From NCBI RefSeq assembly GCF_028554725.1, contig NC_071667.1:36041501-36105500 (forward strand): DNA of 64,000 bases, written 5' to 3'. This stretch comes from Zeugodacus cucurbitae. Taxonomy: Eukaryota > Arthropoda > Insecta > Diptera > Tephritidae. Each line of letters starts with the position of its first letter. The first letter of the stretch is position 1. The translations under genes and the position numbers were made by a program. Under the pieces are notes generated by a model. The model saw only the letters and a program-made list of their open reading frames with translations. It was not told where the DNA came from and did not search any database. This document shows, piece by piece, positions 1 to 10,760 of this stretch.

Positions 1-137
1 TTGAAGCAAATAAATGAATGAATTTTTTAAGTTTAAAAATGCATTTAATATTATAAAAACAGATAATTTATGTATATCTTTGGAAAAGTAAATTATTCGA
101 AAAAGTAAATTACCCAAAATACCAATCGATTTACTTT

Positions 138-1533
138 TCGAGAGTATACTGTATATATCAAAATGATCAGGATGACGAGGCGAGTTGAAATCCGGATGTC
201 TGTGCAAGCTGTAACTTGAGTAAAAATTAAGATATCTTGATGAAACTTGGCACACTTATTTCTTGGCACCATAGGAAGGTTGCTTTCGAAAATGAGCAAA
301 CTCGGACCACTGCCACGCCCACAAAATGGCGAAAACCGAAAACACATAAAGTGCCATAACTAAGCCATAAATAAAGCTATGGAAATAAAATTTGGTATGA
401 AGGATCGCACTATGAAGGGGCATATCAGGATGTAATTTTTTTGGGGAAGTGGGCGTGGCCTCGCCCCCTACTAAGTTTTTTGTACACATCTCGCAAACCA
501 TTAGAGCTATATAAACCAAACTTTCTGCAGTCGTTTTTTAGCCACTTCCTAATACAGTCCAAATATGAAATAAATCGGATCATAACCACGCCCACCTCCC
601 ATACAAAAGTTAGTTTGAAAATTACTAAAAGTGGGTTAACTCGCTAACGAAAAACGTCGGAAACACTAAATTTCACATAAGAAATGGCAGACGAAAGCTG
701 CACTCAGATTTTCTTACAAAATGGAAAATGGGCGTGGCGTCGCCCACTTATGGGTCAAAAACCATATCTCAGGAACTACTCGACCGATTTCAATGAAACT
801 TGGTTTGTAATAGCTTCCTTACATCCCAATGATATGTCGTGAAAATAGGCAAAATCGGTTCACAACCACGCCTACTTCCTATATACCAGAACTTTGAAGA
901 CGATCTGAATCGTTTACTCAATATATAAAGTAAACACTAGTGAAGATATATATAATATATAAAGTAAACACTAGTGAAGATATAGGAACAGAACTTTGCA
1001 TAAATACTACGTTTATAGTGTGGCAGCCCCATTCTAAAAATCGCCGAAATCGGACCATAGGTTTTCAAGGCCCCTTATATAGAACATGAGGACCTCGGTG
1101 CTTCTAACCTAATATTATGGTTTCCACCTTTCAATGGATTTTATACATTATATCCTTACATCCCAATGATATGTTGTGAAAATAGGCCAAATCGCTTCAC
1201 AACCACGCCTACTTCCTATATACCAGAACTTTGAAGAGTGAACTAGTGAAGATATCGATGCAGAACTTTGCACAAATATTACGTTTATAGTGTGGCAGCC
1301 CCATTCTAAAAATCGCCGAAATCGGACCATAGGTTTTCAAGGCATCATATATCGAACATTAGAACCTCGGTGCTTCTAACCTAATATTAGGGTTTCCAAC
1401 TTTCAATGGACTTTGTACAATATATATGACGAATATGTGGGTCAAATTGAGTATTATATTAATAAAGTTAAATAAATAAATTGCGAGAGTATATAATGTT
1501 CGGTTATACCCGAACTTAGCCCTTCCTTACATG
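138..1533 (+). mobile_element. DINE-1-like non-autonomous Helentron derivative, copy A
   Basis: Non-coding interspersed element of the same family as copies B, C, D, H, I and J. The 5' hairpin is truncated (only its second arm, near 138, remains). The 3' end is typical: GCGAGAGTATA, a TTCGG/CCGAA hairpin and the TTAGCCCTTCCTTAC tail. The element has no protein of its own; it would depend on an autonomous Helentron. About 820-1145 is partly repeated at 1155-1440, so this copy carries an internal duplication. A 34-bp tandem repeat near 916-980 is shared only with copy B. Confidence 0.75.
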
Positions 1534-1549
1534 TTTTTACCTATGTTGT

Positions 1550-2330
1550 TTATATTTTCAGTTGCTTCGAAGGTAAGAAGAAACATATCGGCTCCTTCGT
1601 TTTTCATTTAAGTTTGTTAACTGCGTTTAAAGCTTTGAATCCTTTTTCATGAAGATCTAATATTATGTCCTCTGGTTTATTTGAGTGATGTAAGTTTTTG
1701 ACCATTACTTTAATTGGTCGCGATTGCTTATTCTCGTAAGAAAACCATGGTAAACTCTCGTTAGATAAGATCTTGGTTAACTTTATGTAATCATCAGCGT
1801 CTGATGTATTGATTTTATAGACATTGTTATTAAGAAGTTTGATAGAAAAAACCTTTTTTAGCTTTCTTATTCGTAGTACTGCAAATTTTTTGGTATCCAC
1901 AGTCACCTGATATCATTGTTGGTGGAGGCCTTGAGCTTTTTTCTTTTTTTTATCAATTATGCCTGTTTATGCGGTATTTGACGTAGTTGGCACATTAAAC
2001 TGAGGAGATAGTTCAGCTTTTCTTTTTTTACTGGGTCTTTTTTTCAAGATCCAATCTGTTTCATGGGCGAGCTCTTCCTCATCAGTTTCAAAACTTTCAT
2101 GTGTTTCTTTATTTGTCGAAATTATATTTTTGGTTTTCAAGTACTGATTTTCAGCTTTGAGCAAGGCAATTTCTTTTTCTAATTCAGCACACAGTTGCTC
2201 GATTGATTCCAACTGCCTGGTTTGTTGGTTTATTATGGTTTCATAATGATTTGTTTGGGGTTGTTACCGGGTTTTTGGATAGTTGGCCTCCACCAGGTGG
2301 AGGCGTTTGGAAATTTTCGATAATAAACCA
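1550..2330 (-). pseudogene. Jockey/X-type LINE ORF1 (gag-like nucleic-acid-binding protein), relic
   Basis: Two minus-strand frames make up a broken ORF1 of a non-LTR retrotransposon. The upstream frame (2212-1967, 81 aa) starts with an acidic, leucine-rich segment (ELEKEIALLKAENQYLK) that looks like a short coiled coil, followed by a basic patch. The downstream frame (1906-1604, 100 aa) resembles the PRE_C2HC region that precedes the zinc knuckles in Jockey/X-element Gag-like proteins (RPIKVMVKNLHHSNKPEDI). A stop at 1604 interrupts it; similar sequence continues past the stop for about 20 codons. No zinc knuckles or ORF2 follow: DINE copy A takes over at 1533. Such ORF1 proteins bind the element RNA. 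Family assignment is from motif memory. Confidence 0.6.
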
Positions 2331-2410
2331 CTAGTTAGTAAAACTGTGAAGTGAGTTCAACTTACAGGTGTTCTCCGTGATAATCACTTCCGTGTAGAAT
2401 CAAGCTTTTT

Positions 2411-3644
2411 ATACTCTCGCAACAAAGTTGCTACGAGAGTATTATAGTTTTGTCCACATAACGGTTGGTTGTAAGTCCTAAAACTTAACGAGTTAGATAT
2501 AGGGTTATATATATCAAAATGATCAGGGTGACGAGAAAAGTTCAAATCCGGATGTCTGTCTGTCCGTCCGTCTGTCCGTCCGTCAGTGCAAGCTGTAACT
2601 TGAGTAAAATTGAGATATCTTAAAGAAACTTGGAAGACGTATTTCTTGACACCATAAGAAGGTTAAGTTCGAAAATGGGCGTAATCGGACCACTACCACG
2701 CCCACAAAATGGCGAAAACCGAAAACACATAAAGTGTCATAACTAAGCTATAAATAAAGCTATGGAAATAAAATTTGGTACAAAGGATCGCACTATGAAG
2801 GGGCATATTTGGATGTAATTTTTTTGGGGAAGTGGGCGTGGCCCCGCCTCCAAATCGGTTGTTTGTATATATCTCGCAAACCAATTAAGCTATATAAACC
2901 AAACTTTCTGAAGTCGGTTCTCTTACGTACCCCACCATACACCATGAAAATAGTTGAAATCGGATAATAACGCCCACCTCCCATACAAAGGTTAGGTTAA
3001 AAATTACTAAAACTGGGTTATTTAACTAAGGAAAAACGTCATATACACTAAATTTCACATAAGAAATGGCAAATGGAAGCTGCACTCAGATTTTTTTTAC
3101 AAAATGGAAAATGGGCGTGGCGTCGCCCACTTATGGGTCAAAAACCATATCTCAGGAACTACTCCACCGATTTCAATGAAACTTGGTTTGTAATAGCTTC
3201 CTTACATCCCAATGATATGTCGTGAAAATAGGCAAAATCGGTTCACAACCACGCCTACTTCCTATATACCAGAACTTTGAAGACGATATGAATCGTTTAC
3301 TCAATATATAAAGTAAACACTAGTGAAGATATATATAATATATAAAGTAAACACTAGTGAAGATATAGGAACAGAACTTTGCATAAATACTACGTTTATA
3401 GTGTGGCAGCCCCATTCTAAAAATCGCCGAAATCGGACCATAGGTTTTCAAGGCCCCTTATATAGAACATGAGGACCTCGGTGCTTCTAACCTAATATTA
3501 TGGTTTCCAACTTTCAATGGATTTTATACATTATATACGACGGATATGTGGGTCAAATTGTGTGTTATATTAATAAAGTTAAATAAATAAATTGCGGGAG
3601 TATAAAATGTTCGGTTGCACCCGAACTTAGCTCTTCCTTACTTG
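2411..3644 (+). mobile_element. DINE-1-like element, copy B (full length)
   Basis: This copy has both ends. The 5' hairpin ATACTCTCGCAAC...GTTGC..CGAGAG is followed by GTATTATAGTTTTG, ATCAAAATGATCAGG and a TCTG/TCCG microsatellite (about 2552-2585). The 3' end has an inverted copy of the 5' terminus (GCGGGAGTATAAA), a TTCGG/CCGAA hairpin and TTCCTTACTTG. The middle consists of reiterated modules with CACGCCCAC cores. It shares a 34-bp duplication near 3299-3365 with copy A, so the two are close relatives. Confidence 0.8.
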
Positions 3645-3754
3645 TTTATTTTATCTTTTATAACTTGTATTATTTTGTAATTTCAATTAGTTTATTTCTA
3701 TTACACTTTAATTCACTCCAGTTTACTCCAGGGTTGCATTCATTATACCGTCAA

Positions 3755-4064
3755 CATAAGATGAGACAGCTAGGAGTTTTCGAGAGGAAAATTTTGCGCA
3801 ATATGGAACGATGAGCTGTATGTGTTATACGAATACGTTGACATAGTTCAGCGAATAAAAAGATAGCGGCTAGGTCATGTTGTCCGAATGGACGACCGAG
3901 GCAGGGGAAGGCCTCCACTCTGTTGGAGAGACCAGGTGGAGAGCGACCTGCTTATACTTGGGATCTCCAACTGGCGCCGAACTGCGAGGGAACGAGAGGA
4001 GTGGCGCGCTATCATCTATTCGGCTAAACGATTTCCACGTCAATCACATACATACATACACTAT
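3755..4064 (+). pseudogene. RTE-type LINE, 3'-terminal ORF2 fragment
   Basis: A 5'-truncated fragment of the RTE-like LINE seen at 17.6, 57.2 and 59.8 kb. It encodes pieces of the end of ORF2: a GVFERKILR-like stretch, then RRWNDELYVLYEY-like sequence, the GHVVRMD motif, GRGRPPLCWRDQVESDL and NWRRTAREREEW. Two internal deletions and frame changes break it. It ends in CAATCACATACATACATACA, the same CATA-repeat tail as the 17.6-kb copy, which marks the true 3' end of the element. Confidence 0.8.
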
Positions 4065-4067
4065 ACC

Positions 4068-4195
4068 ATGGTCTTGTATAAGAATAAATGTTGGACTAGA
4101 CGAAGAAGTTTGATAGGTGGTCCAAAATACAATGGTCTTGTGTAATAATATATGTTGGGCTAAAGGAAGTAGTTTGCTGGGTGATCCTAAATTAT
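4068..4195 (+). repeat. Imperfect 64-bp tandem duplication
   Basis: Two adjacent units (4068-4131 and 4132-4195) both start ATGGTCTTGT and share ATGTTGG.CTA, GAAG.AGTTTG and GGTG.TCC, with about 15 substitutions. They lie directly after the RTE 3' tail. No known function. Confidence 0.7.
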
Positions 4196-4630
4196 GCAGC
4201 GTGAGACCAGATGTGGTCATGTACAATGACATCGCAATATTAATGTAACTATATTTTTGGAACACAATCCAATCCAATCCTAGTAAATAATGTGGCCCCA
4301 CATTTTGCAGGGTTAGTACCTAGGTACATTCTACACCACCTTCTAACACCCACACAATAACACACACTCGTCACTCAAGAGACCAACACACACCAATACA
4401 CCTACTATACGTCAAACCAAAAGAACAAAAGGAGAGAATATGATCGGAATCTCTTCTTGCGCTACGACATTTCTTTGGCGAATAATTTGCGATCACTCCG
4501 TTTTAAACTTAAAATCTATTTTACCTTTTTCTTTGAATCAGTAAATTAAAAATTTGATTGCTACTCTCATTAAATTATAAACGAATTGTTACGATATTAT
4601 ACGAAAAAAAAATATAAGCGTGTGTTCAAA
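4196..4630. other. No recognisable gene
   Basis: A-rich and C/A-rich sequence with ACACAC-type runs around 4340-4400. I see no coding motif, terminal repeat or RNA gene that I can support. Confidence 0.5.
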
Positions 4631-4904
4631 GTTAATTTACGTACAGTATGCAAAATCCGTATTCGTACACCCTATTTTTTCAGCGAAAATAGAAATTTTC
4701 AAACCAATTTCGAAAACAAAAACTAGATTTGGATGAAAACTGACTGCAGAATGCCAAATGCATTGAGTTTTAAAAGTAAATAACATTTCCTCAAAAACTA
4801 AAATTATAGCATAGGCACAGGCAAAATCCGTATTGGTATACCCCTATGTGATACCTATAATCAATAGCATAAATTAAAATCAGTACTTAGTGAGATATAA
4901 TTTT

Positions 4905-5464
4905 TATACTCTCGCAACAAAGTTGCTAAGAGAGTATTATAGTTTTGTTCACATAACGGTTGTTTGTAAAACCCAAAACTAAACGAGTTAGATATACCAA
5001 AGTGATCAAGGTGAAGAGTGGAGTTCAAATCCGGATGTCTGTCTGTCCGTTCGTCCGTCTGTGTATGCTGTAACTTGAGTAAAAAGTAAGTAAGATATCT
5101 TAATGAAACTATGCACACTTGTTTCTTGGCACCATAGGAAGGTTGCTTTCGAAGATGAGCAAAATCGGACCACTTCCACGCCTACAAAATGGCGAAAACC
5201 GAAAAGATATAAAGTGGCATAACTAAGCCATGAATAAAGCTATGGAAATAAAATTTGGAATGAAGGATCGCACTATGAAGGGGCATATTTGGATGTAACT
5301 TTTTGGAGAGGTGCTTCTTTCCAACTTTCAGGGGATTTTATATACATATGTATATGATGAATATGTGGGTCAAATTGTGTATTATATAATATTAATAAAA
5401 TTAAATAAAAAATTGCGAGAGTATAAAATGTTCGGTTACACCCGAACTTAGCCCTTCCTTACTT
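4905..5464 (+). mobile_element. DINE-1-like element, copy C (internal deletion)
   Basis: Both termini are present (5' hairpin at 4905; 3' TTCGG hairpin and CCTTCCTTACTTG at 5425-5464), but about 650 bp between the GGGGCATATTTGGATG module (5281) and the TTTCCAACTTTCA stretch (5318) are missing. It is inserted between the end and the coding part of a Tc1 relic. Confidence 0.8.
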
Positions 5465-5590
5465 GCTTTTAATAACTTCGTGCAATCGTCTTTGCATTGA
5501 TTTCCCTAACTGGGGATAATTTCTTGCACTTCTTTTGCAATGTTTCTTTAAGTTGTTTCCAGTCCCTAATATTAGGCGTGTTTTATTGGA
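5465..5590 (-). pseudogene. Tc1-like transposase, C-terminal remnant
   Basis: The minus strand reads YPQLGKSMQRRLHEVIKSK, matching the SM..RL..VI..KG ending typical of Tc1-family transposases. The DDE catalytic core is not present, so this is a dead remnant. DINE copy C cuts it directly after the VIKS codons. Confidence 0.5.
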
Positions 5591-5651
5591 TCAGCAAATT
5601 AAGCTATTAGCTTATTTTGTATGGTAGACTTTGGTTTAAAAAAAAAAGTAG

Positions 5652-5900
5652 TTGGCAATAGCGGGAAACCCCATTTTGACAGATAAAAATGTAAAAAAAA
5701 ACAAAAATTTTAAATTCTATCGATGTGCAAAATGGCAAATAAAAAGTGTATCTATATTTATTTTGACCATCCCCGATCTAATAATGATTGTTGATTCTTT
5801 AAAAGTTCAGAATATTATAGAAAAGCGGTGTTTAAGACAAGCTGATTTCAAATACCTCTTACCGCGGGTCGGGGAAAATATTTTAAAACACCAAGCTTGA
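5652..5900 (+). pseudogene. Possible Harbinger (HARBI1-like) nuclease N-terminal fragment
   Basis: An 82-codon frame ending in RQADFKYLLPRVGENILKHQ resembles the F..LL..VG..I segment at the start of PIF/Harbinger nucleases. Nothing after it is recognisable and no inverted ends were found. It could be coincidence. A C-terminal HARBI1-like fragment at 20.2 kb makes the family plausible in this genome. Confidence 0.3.
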
Positions 5901-6059
5901 CTGAGAACTATTTCATTCTGATTTTATTTAGGCTCTTCACTAATTTATATACAAATTTTAGAATTATCTTAACTATCTAAATATATATGTTTGTGTGTAG
6001 CTGAGCACGAAAGTTAAGATTCTCAGTGTGAATTTTGTCACATTAAATTTTTCATTATT

Positions 6060-6200
6060 TCATTGAATATGCATTTTCGTGCGTCTTTATTCATTTTCAA
6101 TATATTAATATTAAAAGAAATATATTAGAACCTAAAAGTATTAACTTTACTGTCATTAAATAACTTAAAACATTAAATGTAATACATAATATCAACGAAC
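6060..6200 (+). repeat. Dispersed repeat shared with 21965-22100
   Basis: AATATATTAGAAC, AAAGTATTAACTTT and CTGTC.TTAAATA.CTTAAAAC recur in the same order at 21965-22100, inside the hAT-like element there. This may be the core of a second, degraded copy of that element; I could not find the inverted ends here. Confidence 0.55.
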
Positions 6201-6692
6201 AAAACACATCGTTAGTCAATTCCCACAGGCCACATTTGCCTGGCGGCGACACAGACTTCGTCAGTTTTACTTTGATCATATTGGTATCACTTTATTCATT
6301 CAGCTATACTCGTGGTGTTTTTTGGTGGTATGGCTCATTTTGGTTTAGCTTGACTGAATTATTGTCTCATGAGACAATTGAGCACTTCAACGAAACGTAT
6401 CAAGAGAAACTTACTCATTCATTATTCATACTCTCGCTTTGTGTGCTGTGCGTAAATGTGTTTTAGTGGATATTAGTGTTTGATGAGTTTTGACTTATGT
6501 ATATGCACTAATACTATTTTTTATGTTACTCAACCAATGACTCAAAAAATGGATTAATTGCAGTTCTCTGATATACACCGAGTGTATTCTTATAATATAC
6601 TTATGTCTACTACATATATGCAGCCTTTGCATAGGAATTCGTTAGTGCCCTCGCGACAGACAAGATTGAGTGTTTTTTATATTTATTTTATA

Positions 6693-7300
6693 AATGAATA
6701 TTAAATGGAAAACTTATTTATTTAAGTATTTCATTTGACATTTATTGATTTAATTTCTACAAAAAAAGGGTTATCTATTTTTTATATTCAATTGTCAAAG
6801 CTTACGACGACATGTACATGACCTATCAGTTGATGCTCTTGTTGAGAAAATGAGTCTGTTAATAATATCAGAAACTCAAGTGTGTAACGAAGAAACCATT
6901 AACATTCCAAATTTCAACATTATAGCAAGTTTCAAAAGAGACAATTGTCCAGCAGGTGGGGTGGCTATTTATCATCGGTCCGATGATACTATGGCTATAT
7001 GAATATAAAATGGAAAACTTATTTATTTAAATATTTCATTTGACATTTATTGATTTAATTTCTACAAAAAAAGGGTTATCTATTTTTTCATTTAATTGTC
7101 AAAGCTTACGACGACATGTACATGACCTATCAGTTGATGCTCTTGCTGAGAAAATGAGTGTGTTAATATTATCAGAAACTCAAGTGAGTAAAGAAGAAAC
7201 CATTGACATTCCAAATTTCAACATTATAGCAAGTTTCAAAAGAGACAATCGTCCAGCAGGTGAGGTGGCTATTTATCATCGGTCCGATGATACTATGGCC
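6693..7300 (+). repeat. Tandem duplication (about 305-bp unit) inside an endonuclease relic
   Basis: Unit 1 (6693-6997) and unit 2 (7000-7300) both begin ATGAATATTAAATGGAAAAC (second unit ATAAA) and run through the same endonuclease N-terminal coding stretch, with scattered substitutions such as GTGTGTAACG against GTGAGTAAAG. Unit 1 breaks off after GATACTATGGCTA; unit 2 continues into the rest of the gene. Confidence 0.85.
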
Positions 7301-7845
7301 ACATTTTCTACAGATCATATATGTAGAAGTGCATGCGAGATATACCAGTATGTTTAGCACTAATGTTTCGAATATTGGTGATATATGTACAAACAATAAA
7401 AATGGCTGCCGTTTATATTTCACCAAAACAGACTTTACAAGCAATACGAGAGTTCATGTATTCAAATTTATTCATTTATTCTAAAGCTGCTTCCGCACTA
7501 TTTATGATGAAAATTAATAGAAGAGTTGATCATTGTCATATGATTTTTAATGGAAATTTCAACATAATCTTTGCAGATGTCAAAAATCAATCAGTAATTG
7601 AATTTTTATATGAAGAATTTGATTTAACGATGTCCAATGATCGCAATCTTAGCACAACAAAATACAAAACTACTATTGATGCAGTATTCACAAGATATTT
7701 AAATAGATTTAAATCAAAATTGTTCATTTCATACCATAGTTACCATAGATCTATTGTTTCAGTTTTAGAATTTGATGAAAATCCTGATAATAATGATGAA
7801 AATGCTGATAATGATTGTATACGTATGACACTGGTATACTTACGT
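7040..7845 (+). pseudogene. Helentron-type endonuclease (apurinic-endonuclease-like domain), relic
   Basis: Two overlapping frames give a broken endonuclease. The first (7040-7357) has LSIFSFNCQSLRRHVHDLS, then LILSETQVS and IDIPNFNIIASFKR, the Mg-binding SET motif and the GGVAIYH-like turn (here GEVAIYH). After a frame change near 7340, the second frame (to 7869) contains NGNFNIIFAD, the FL..EFDL stretch, TTIDAVFTRYL and ISYHSYHRSIVS. In insect genomes this arrangement is typical of the endonuclease fused to Helentron Rep-helicase proteins; AP endonucleases of LINEs share the fold, so a LINE origin is the alternative. No Rep or helicase motifs lie upstream. Confidence 0.55.
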
Positions 7846-7859
7846 GCGGAAAGTATGAG

Positions 7860-8304
7860 TCGAAAGTGAAAGCGCAAACACGCAAGATTCTTTAAACGTT
7901 ATAATAAGAGCTTCTAAGAGCTGCTCTTCCCTTGTCTCCCTGACTGCTGCGGTAGATGATGATCGCATAACCGTGGTTCTTGGAGCGGCAACGGGTGCAG
8001 CTGGCGCTATGGGTGTAGATTTTTCGGACCTCAATGTCTCGCTGATAATTTGTACGTCTTCTACGTCCATTTCTATGGGAATAGGAATACATATTAACAT
8101 GATTTGACTCTTAATTTGGAACAATATTATATTTGGTTATGGGGTACATATACATATCGATATACACATATAATTGATCTAATCGCGTTTGTTAGGATTT
8201 GTTTTGTGTCTAAGAATTTTAAAAGATTGAATTTCGGATTTTTTTTGCGAATTTGCGGTATTGATTATTTATTTTTGATTAATTTTGCGGTTTATTTTGC
8301 GGTT
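7860..8304. other. Unassigned spacer between endonuclease relic and BEL relic
   Basis: A minus-strand frame at 8124-7840 contains a proline/alanine-rich stretch and VRETREEQLLEAL, but I do not recognise it. The rest is AT-rich. It may hold the 3' end of the BEL element. Confidence 0.4.
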
Positions 8305-10465
8305 TTGGTTGGTGCTCTTCGCTGTTTGGAAGAAAGCACAATTTTACGACTGGTCGAGTTAATATGCCGGTTTGTGTTCGTATATCGACTACTCTGATGT
8401 GACCATCTGATCCTCGATGGACCTTTTCAATGCGGCCTAGTCGCCATTCCGTTGGAGGAAGGCATTCGTCCTGGATGATGACGCATTCTCCTGCATTGGG
8501 TTCCTTTTGGGCTGTTTTCTATCTATATCTCTTATGGAGATCTTTAAGATAATCCTCCTTCCATCTGTGGCTGAATTAGTGATGGAGAATCTTTATTCTT
8601 TCCCATCGATTTATTAAAGAGAGTGAGTCTCCTTCTGTCTCAGGTATGGCGAGAAGGGGAGCTCCTCTTAAGAAATGACCTGGTGTGAGGGCTGTGAAAT
8701 CGGAGGGATCTTGCGAGAGAGGTGATATTGGTCTTGAGTTTAGTACGGGTTCTATTCTAGCCAGTAGTGTGGTAAACTCCTCGTAATTGAATTTATGATT
8801 ACCGGCCGTTTTCTTCAAATGGGACTTAAAGCTTTTTACTGCTGATTCCCAGAGTCCGCCCATATGTGGAGAACATGGGGGTATAAATTGCCAATCGATC
8901 CCTTCGGGTGCATATTTATTGACAATTTCAGGAGAGACTTCTTTCATGAAGTTTATAAACTATAAAGTTTTTACCATTGTCGCTCATTATCTTTGAAGGA
9001 AATCCGCGTCGTCCGACAAAGCGTGCAAATGCTGCAAGAAAAGCCTTTGTCGTAAAGCATACAAAAACAGCCACATACCCTTTTCTGAAAGAGGACGACC
9101 TTAACATTGAGGCCTTTATCTGGAAAGGTCCAGCAAAGTCAACCCCAGTGATGGTAAAGGGTAGAGCATAATTGCAACGTTCAGGTGGTAAGGCTGCCAT
9201 TATCTGCGTACGCATCTTGTGTTTGTATATAGTACACTGTTTACACATGAAGATGGTTCGTTTAATTTGTGGCTTTAGTCGCGGTATATAAAATTCTTGT
9301 CGGACCATTTGTTGCATCAAGTGATGCTCACCATGCATTGTAAGCTGGTGGAGATATATTAGGAATAGATAAGTAAAGCGAGATTTCTCTGGAATAATGA
9401 TGGGATGCCGTAACTGAGGCTGGAGTTCGCTAGTCTTCCATTTGCCCTGATTAATCCCTTAGCGTCCAAGAATGGATTTAAGACGAGAAGAGAGCTTCCC
9501 TTTTCGAGAGGTTGTCTATCTAACAACTTAGATTTTTCTCGATTGAAATAGCGAGTTTGGGTGTATGTGATGATACTAACTTTGGCATGTCGCAAGTCGG
9601 AATGCGTTAGTTGCACGAAAGGGTCATTTGGTATTCCTTTTATTTTTTGTCTAAGTCTTTGGGTAAATTTGTGCATATAAGCGACTACCCTTAGTGCTCT
9701 AGGAAATGATGAAAATCGGTGGAGAATATCATCCTCTTCGGGGGTGATATGGAAATTTTCAATTCTCCGACTTTCTGGCGGTATTATATTCCGAGCAGGA
9801 GACTTTGGCCAGAACTCTTGTGATTCTGTTAGCCATGTAGGACCGTTCCACCAGAGTGTAGTGCTGGTGAGGTGAACCGGTTTACAACCTCTTGTCCCAA
9901 GATCCGCTGGGTTATCTGCACTTGCAACATGTTGCCATTTGGCTGGGCCAACTAAATCTAAGATTTGTGATATGCGATTAGATACATAGGTCTTCCATGT
10001 ATATGGTGGTTTTTCTAACCATGCTAAAACTATCTCTGAGTCTGACCAAAGATACATTTTGTGATTGTTTAATTTGAGATGGGTTTGAACTATTGAAATT
10101 AATTTTGCTAACAGAAGAGCACCATTCAGTTCGAGCCGTGGCAGGCTTAGTGTCTTCAAAGGTGCAACTTTGGCTTTTGCTACCAAGAGATGTGAAGATA
10201 TTTCGCTATCGTACTGAGTTCGTACGTAGACCGTTGCGCAATATGCCTTTTCAGAGGCGTCACAGAAACCGTGTAATTCTACATTAATGTCAGGGGTGAA
10301 GTTAACCCATCGAGGGATTCGAATTTCTGATATGGTGTGTAAGTTGTTAGCAAATTGAACCCATTTAGTTAAACGTACAGGTTTTACCTGTTCATCCCAT
10401 TCAGTGCCATCTTGCCACAATTCTTGAATGAAGATTTTTGCTTGAATCATTATTGGCGAAAGCCA
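8305..10465 (-). pseudogene. pol: BEL/Pao retrotransposon pol: RNase H, integrase and C-terminal domain, truncated
   Basis: The minus strand carries the distal half of a BEL/Pao polyprotein. From 10450 to 9359 runs the RNase H region: GFCDASEKAY, LPRLELNGALL, LWSDSEIVL and ADNPADLGTRG supply its acidic residues. The integrase follows, with a zinc-finger region (H..H near MHGEHHL, then CKQC) and the core residues D in TGVDFAGPF, D in SDNGKNF and E in GLWESAVKSFK (9338-8576, frame broken near 8940). A last segment (about 8575-8310) has DECLPPTEWRLGRI and the RVVDIRT ending typical of the family. The reverse transcriptase and gag are missing beyond 10465. Stops and frame changes at about 9350, 8940 and 8575 show it is dead. 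Confidence 0.88.
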
Positions 10466-10760
10466 ATGATGATGTAAGAGTTGTTGAAATTATGGATGAG
10501 AATTGATAAATTTTGTATTTACTATTTACTAATATTTAATCATTTAAGTATAACCACTTCCTTCGAATATAGTTTCTATATTATTATACTTCATGTCCAT
10601 TCAAAAAGTGCCCACATTGCTTTGATAAACTTGATTTTTTATGAATTTCCCGTGTCACGAGCGCATCTAAAAATGCTCACCCAAAGAAGTGCCCAACGCG
10701 GCATAAATTCAAGTTTTCACTTCTGCCTGCACTCCCGGAGTGCAATCCCACTCGGTTTTT
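10466..10760. other. No recognisable gene
   Basis: AT-rich sequence between the truncated BEL element and DINE copy D. I see nothing I can name. Confidence 0.4.

Larger units (their letters stand above)
4640..5635 (-). mobile_element. Tc1-like transposon, 3' part, interrupted by DINE copy C
   Basis: Near 4640-4680 the string ACAGTATGCAAAATCCGTATT resembles a Tc1 terminus, with a second GCAAAATCCGTATT at 4823-4840 as a subterminal repeat. At 5465-5590 the minus strand encodes a Tc1 transposase C-terminus (see the separate entry). DINE copy C lies between the two at 4905-5464. The other end of the element and the catalytic region are absent. Confidence 0.5.

Noticed and set aside
2552..2585. 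TCTG/TCCG runs as independent microsatellites
   Set aside because: They occur at the same place in each DINE-like copy and are an internal part of that element.
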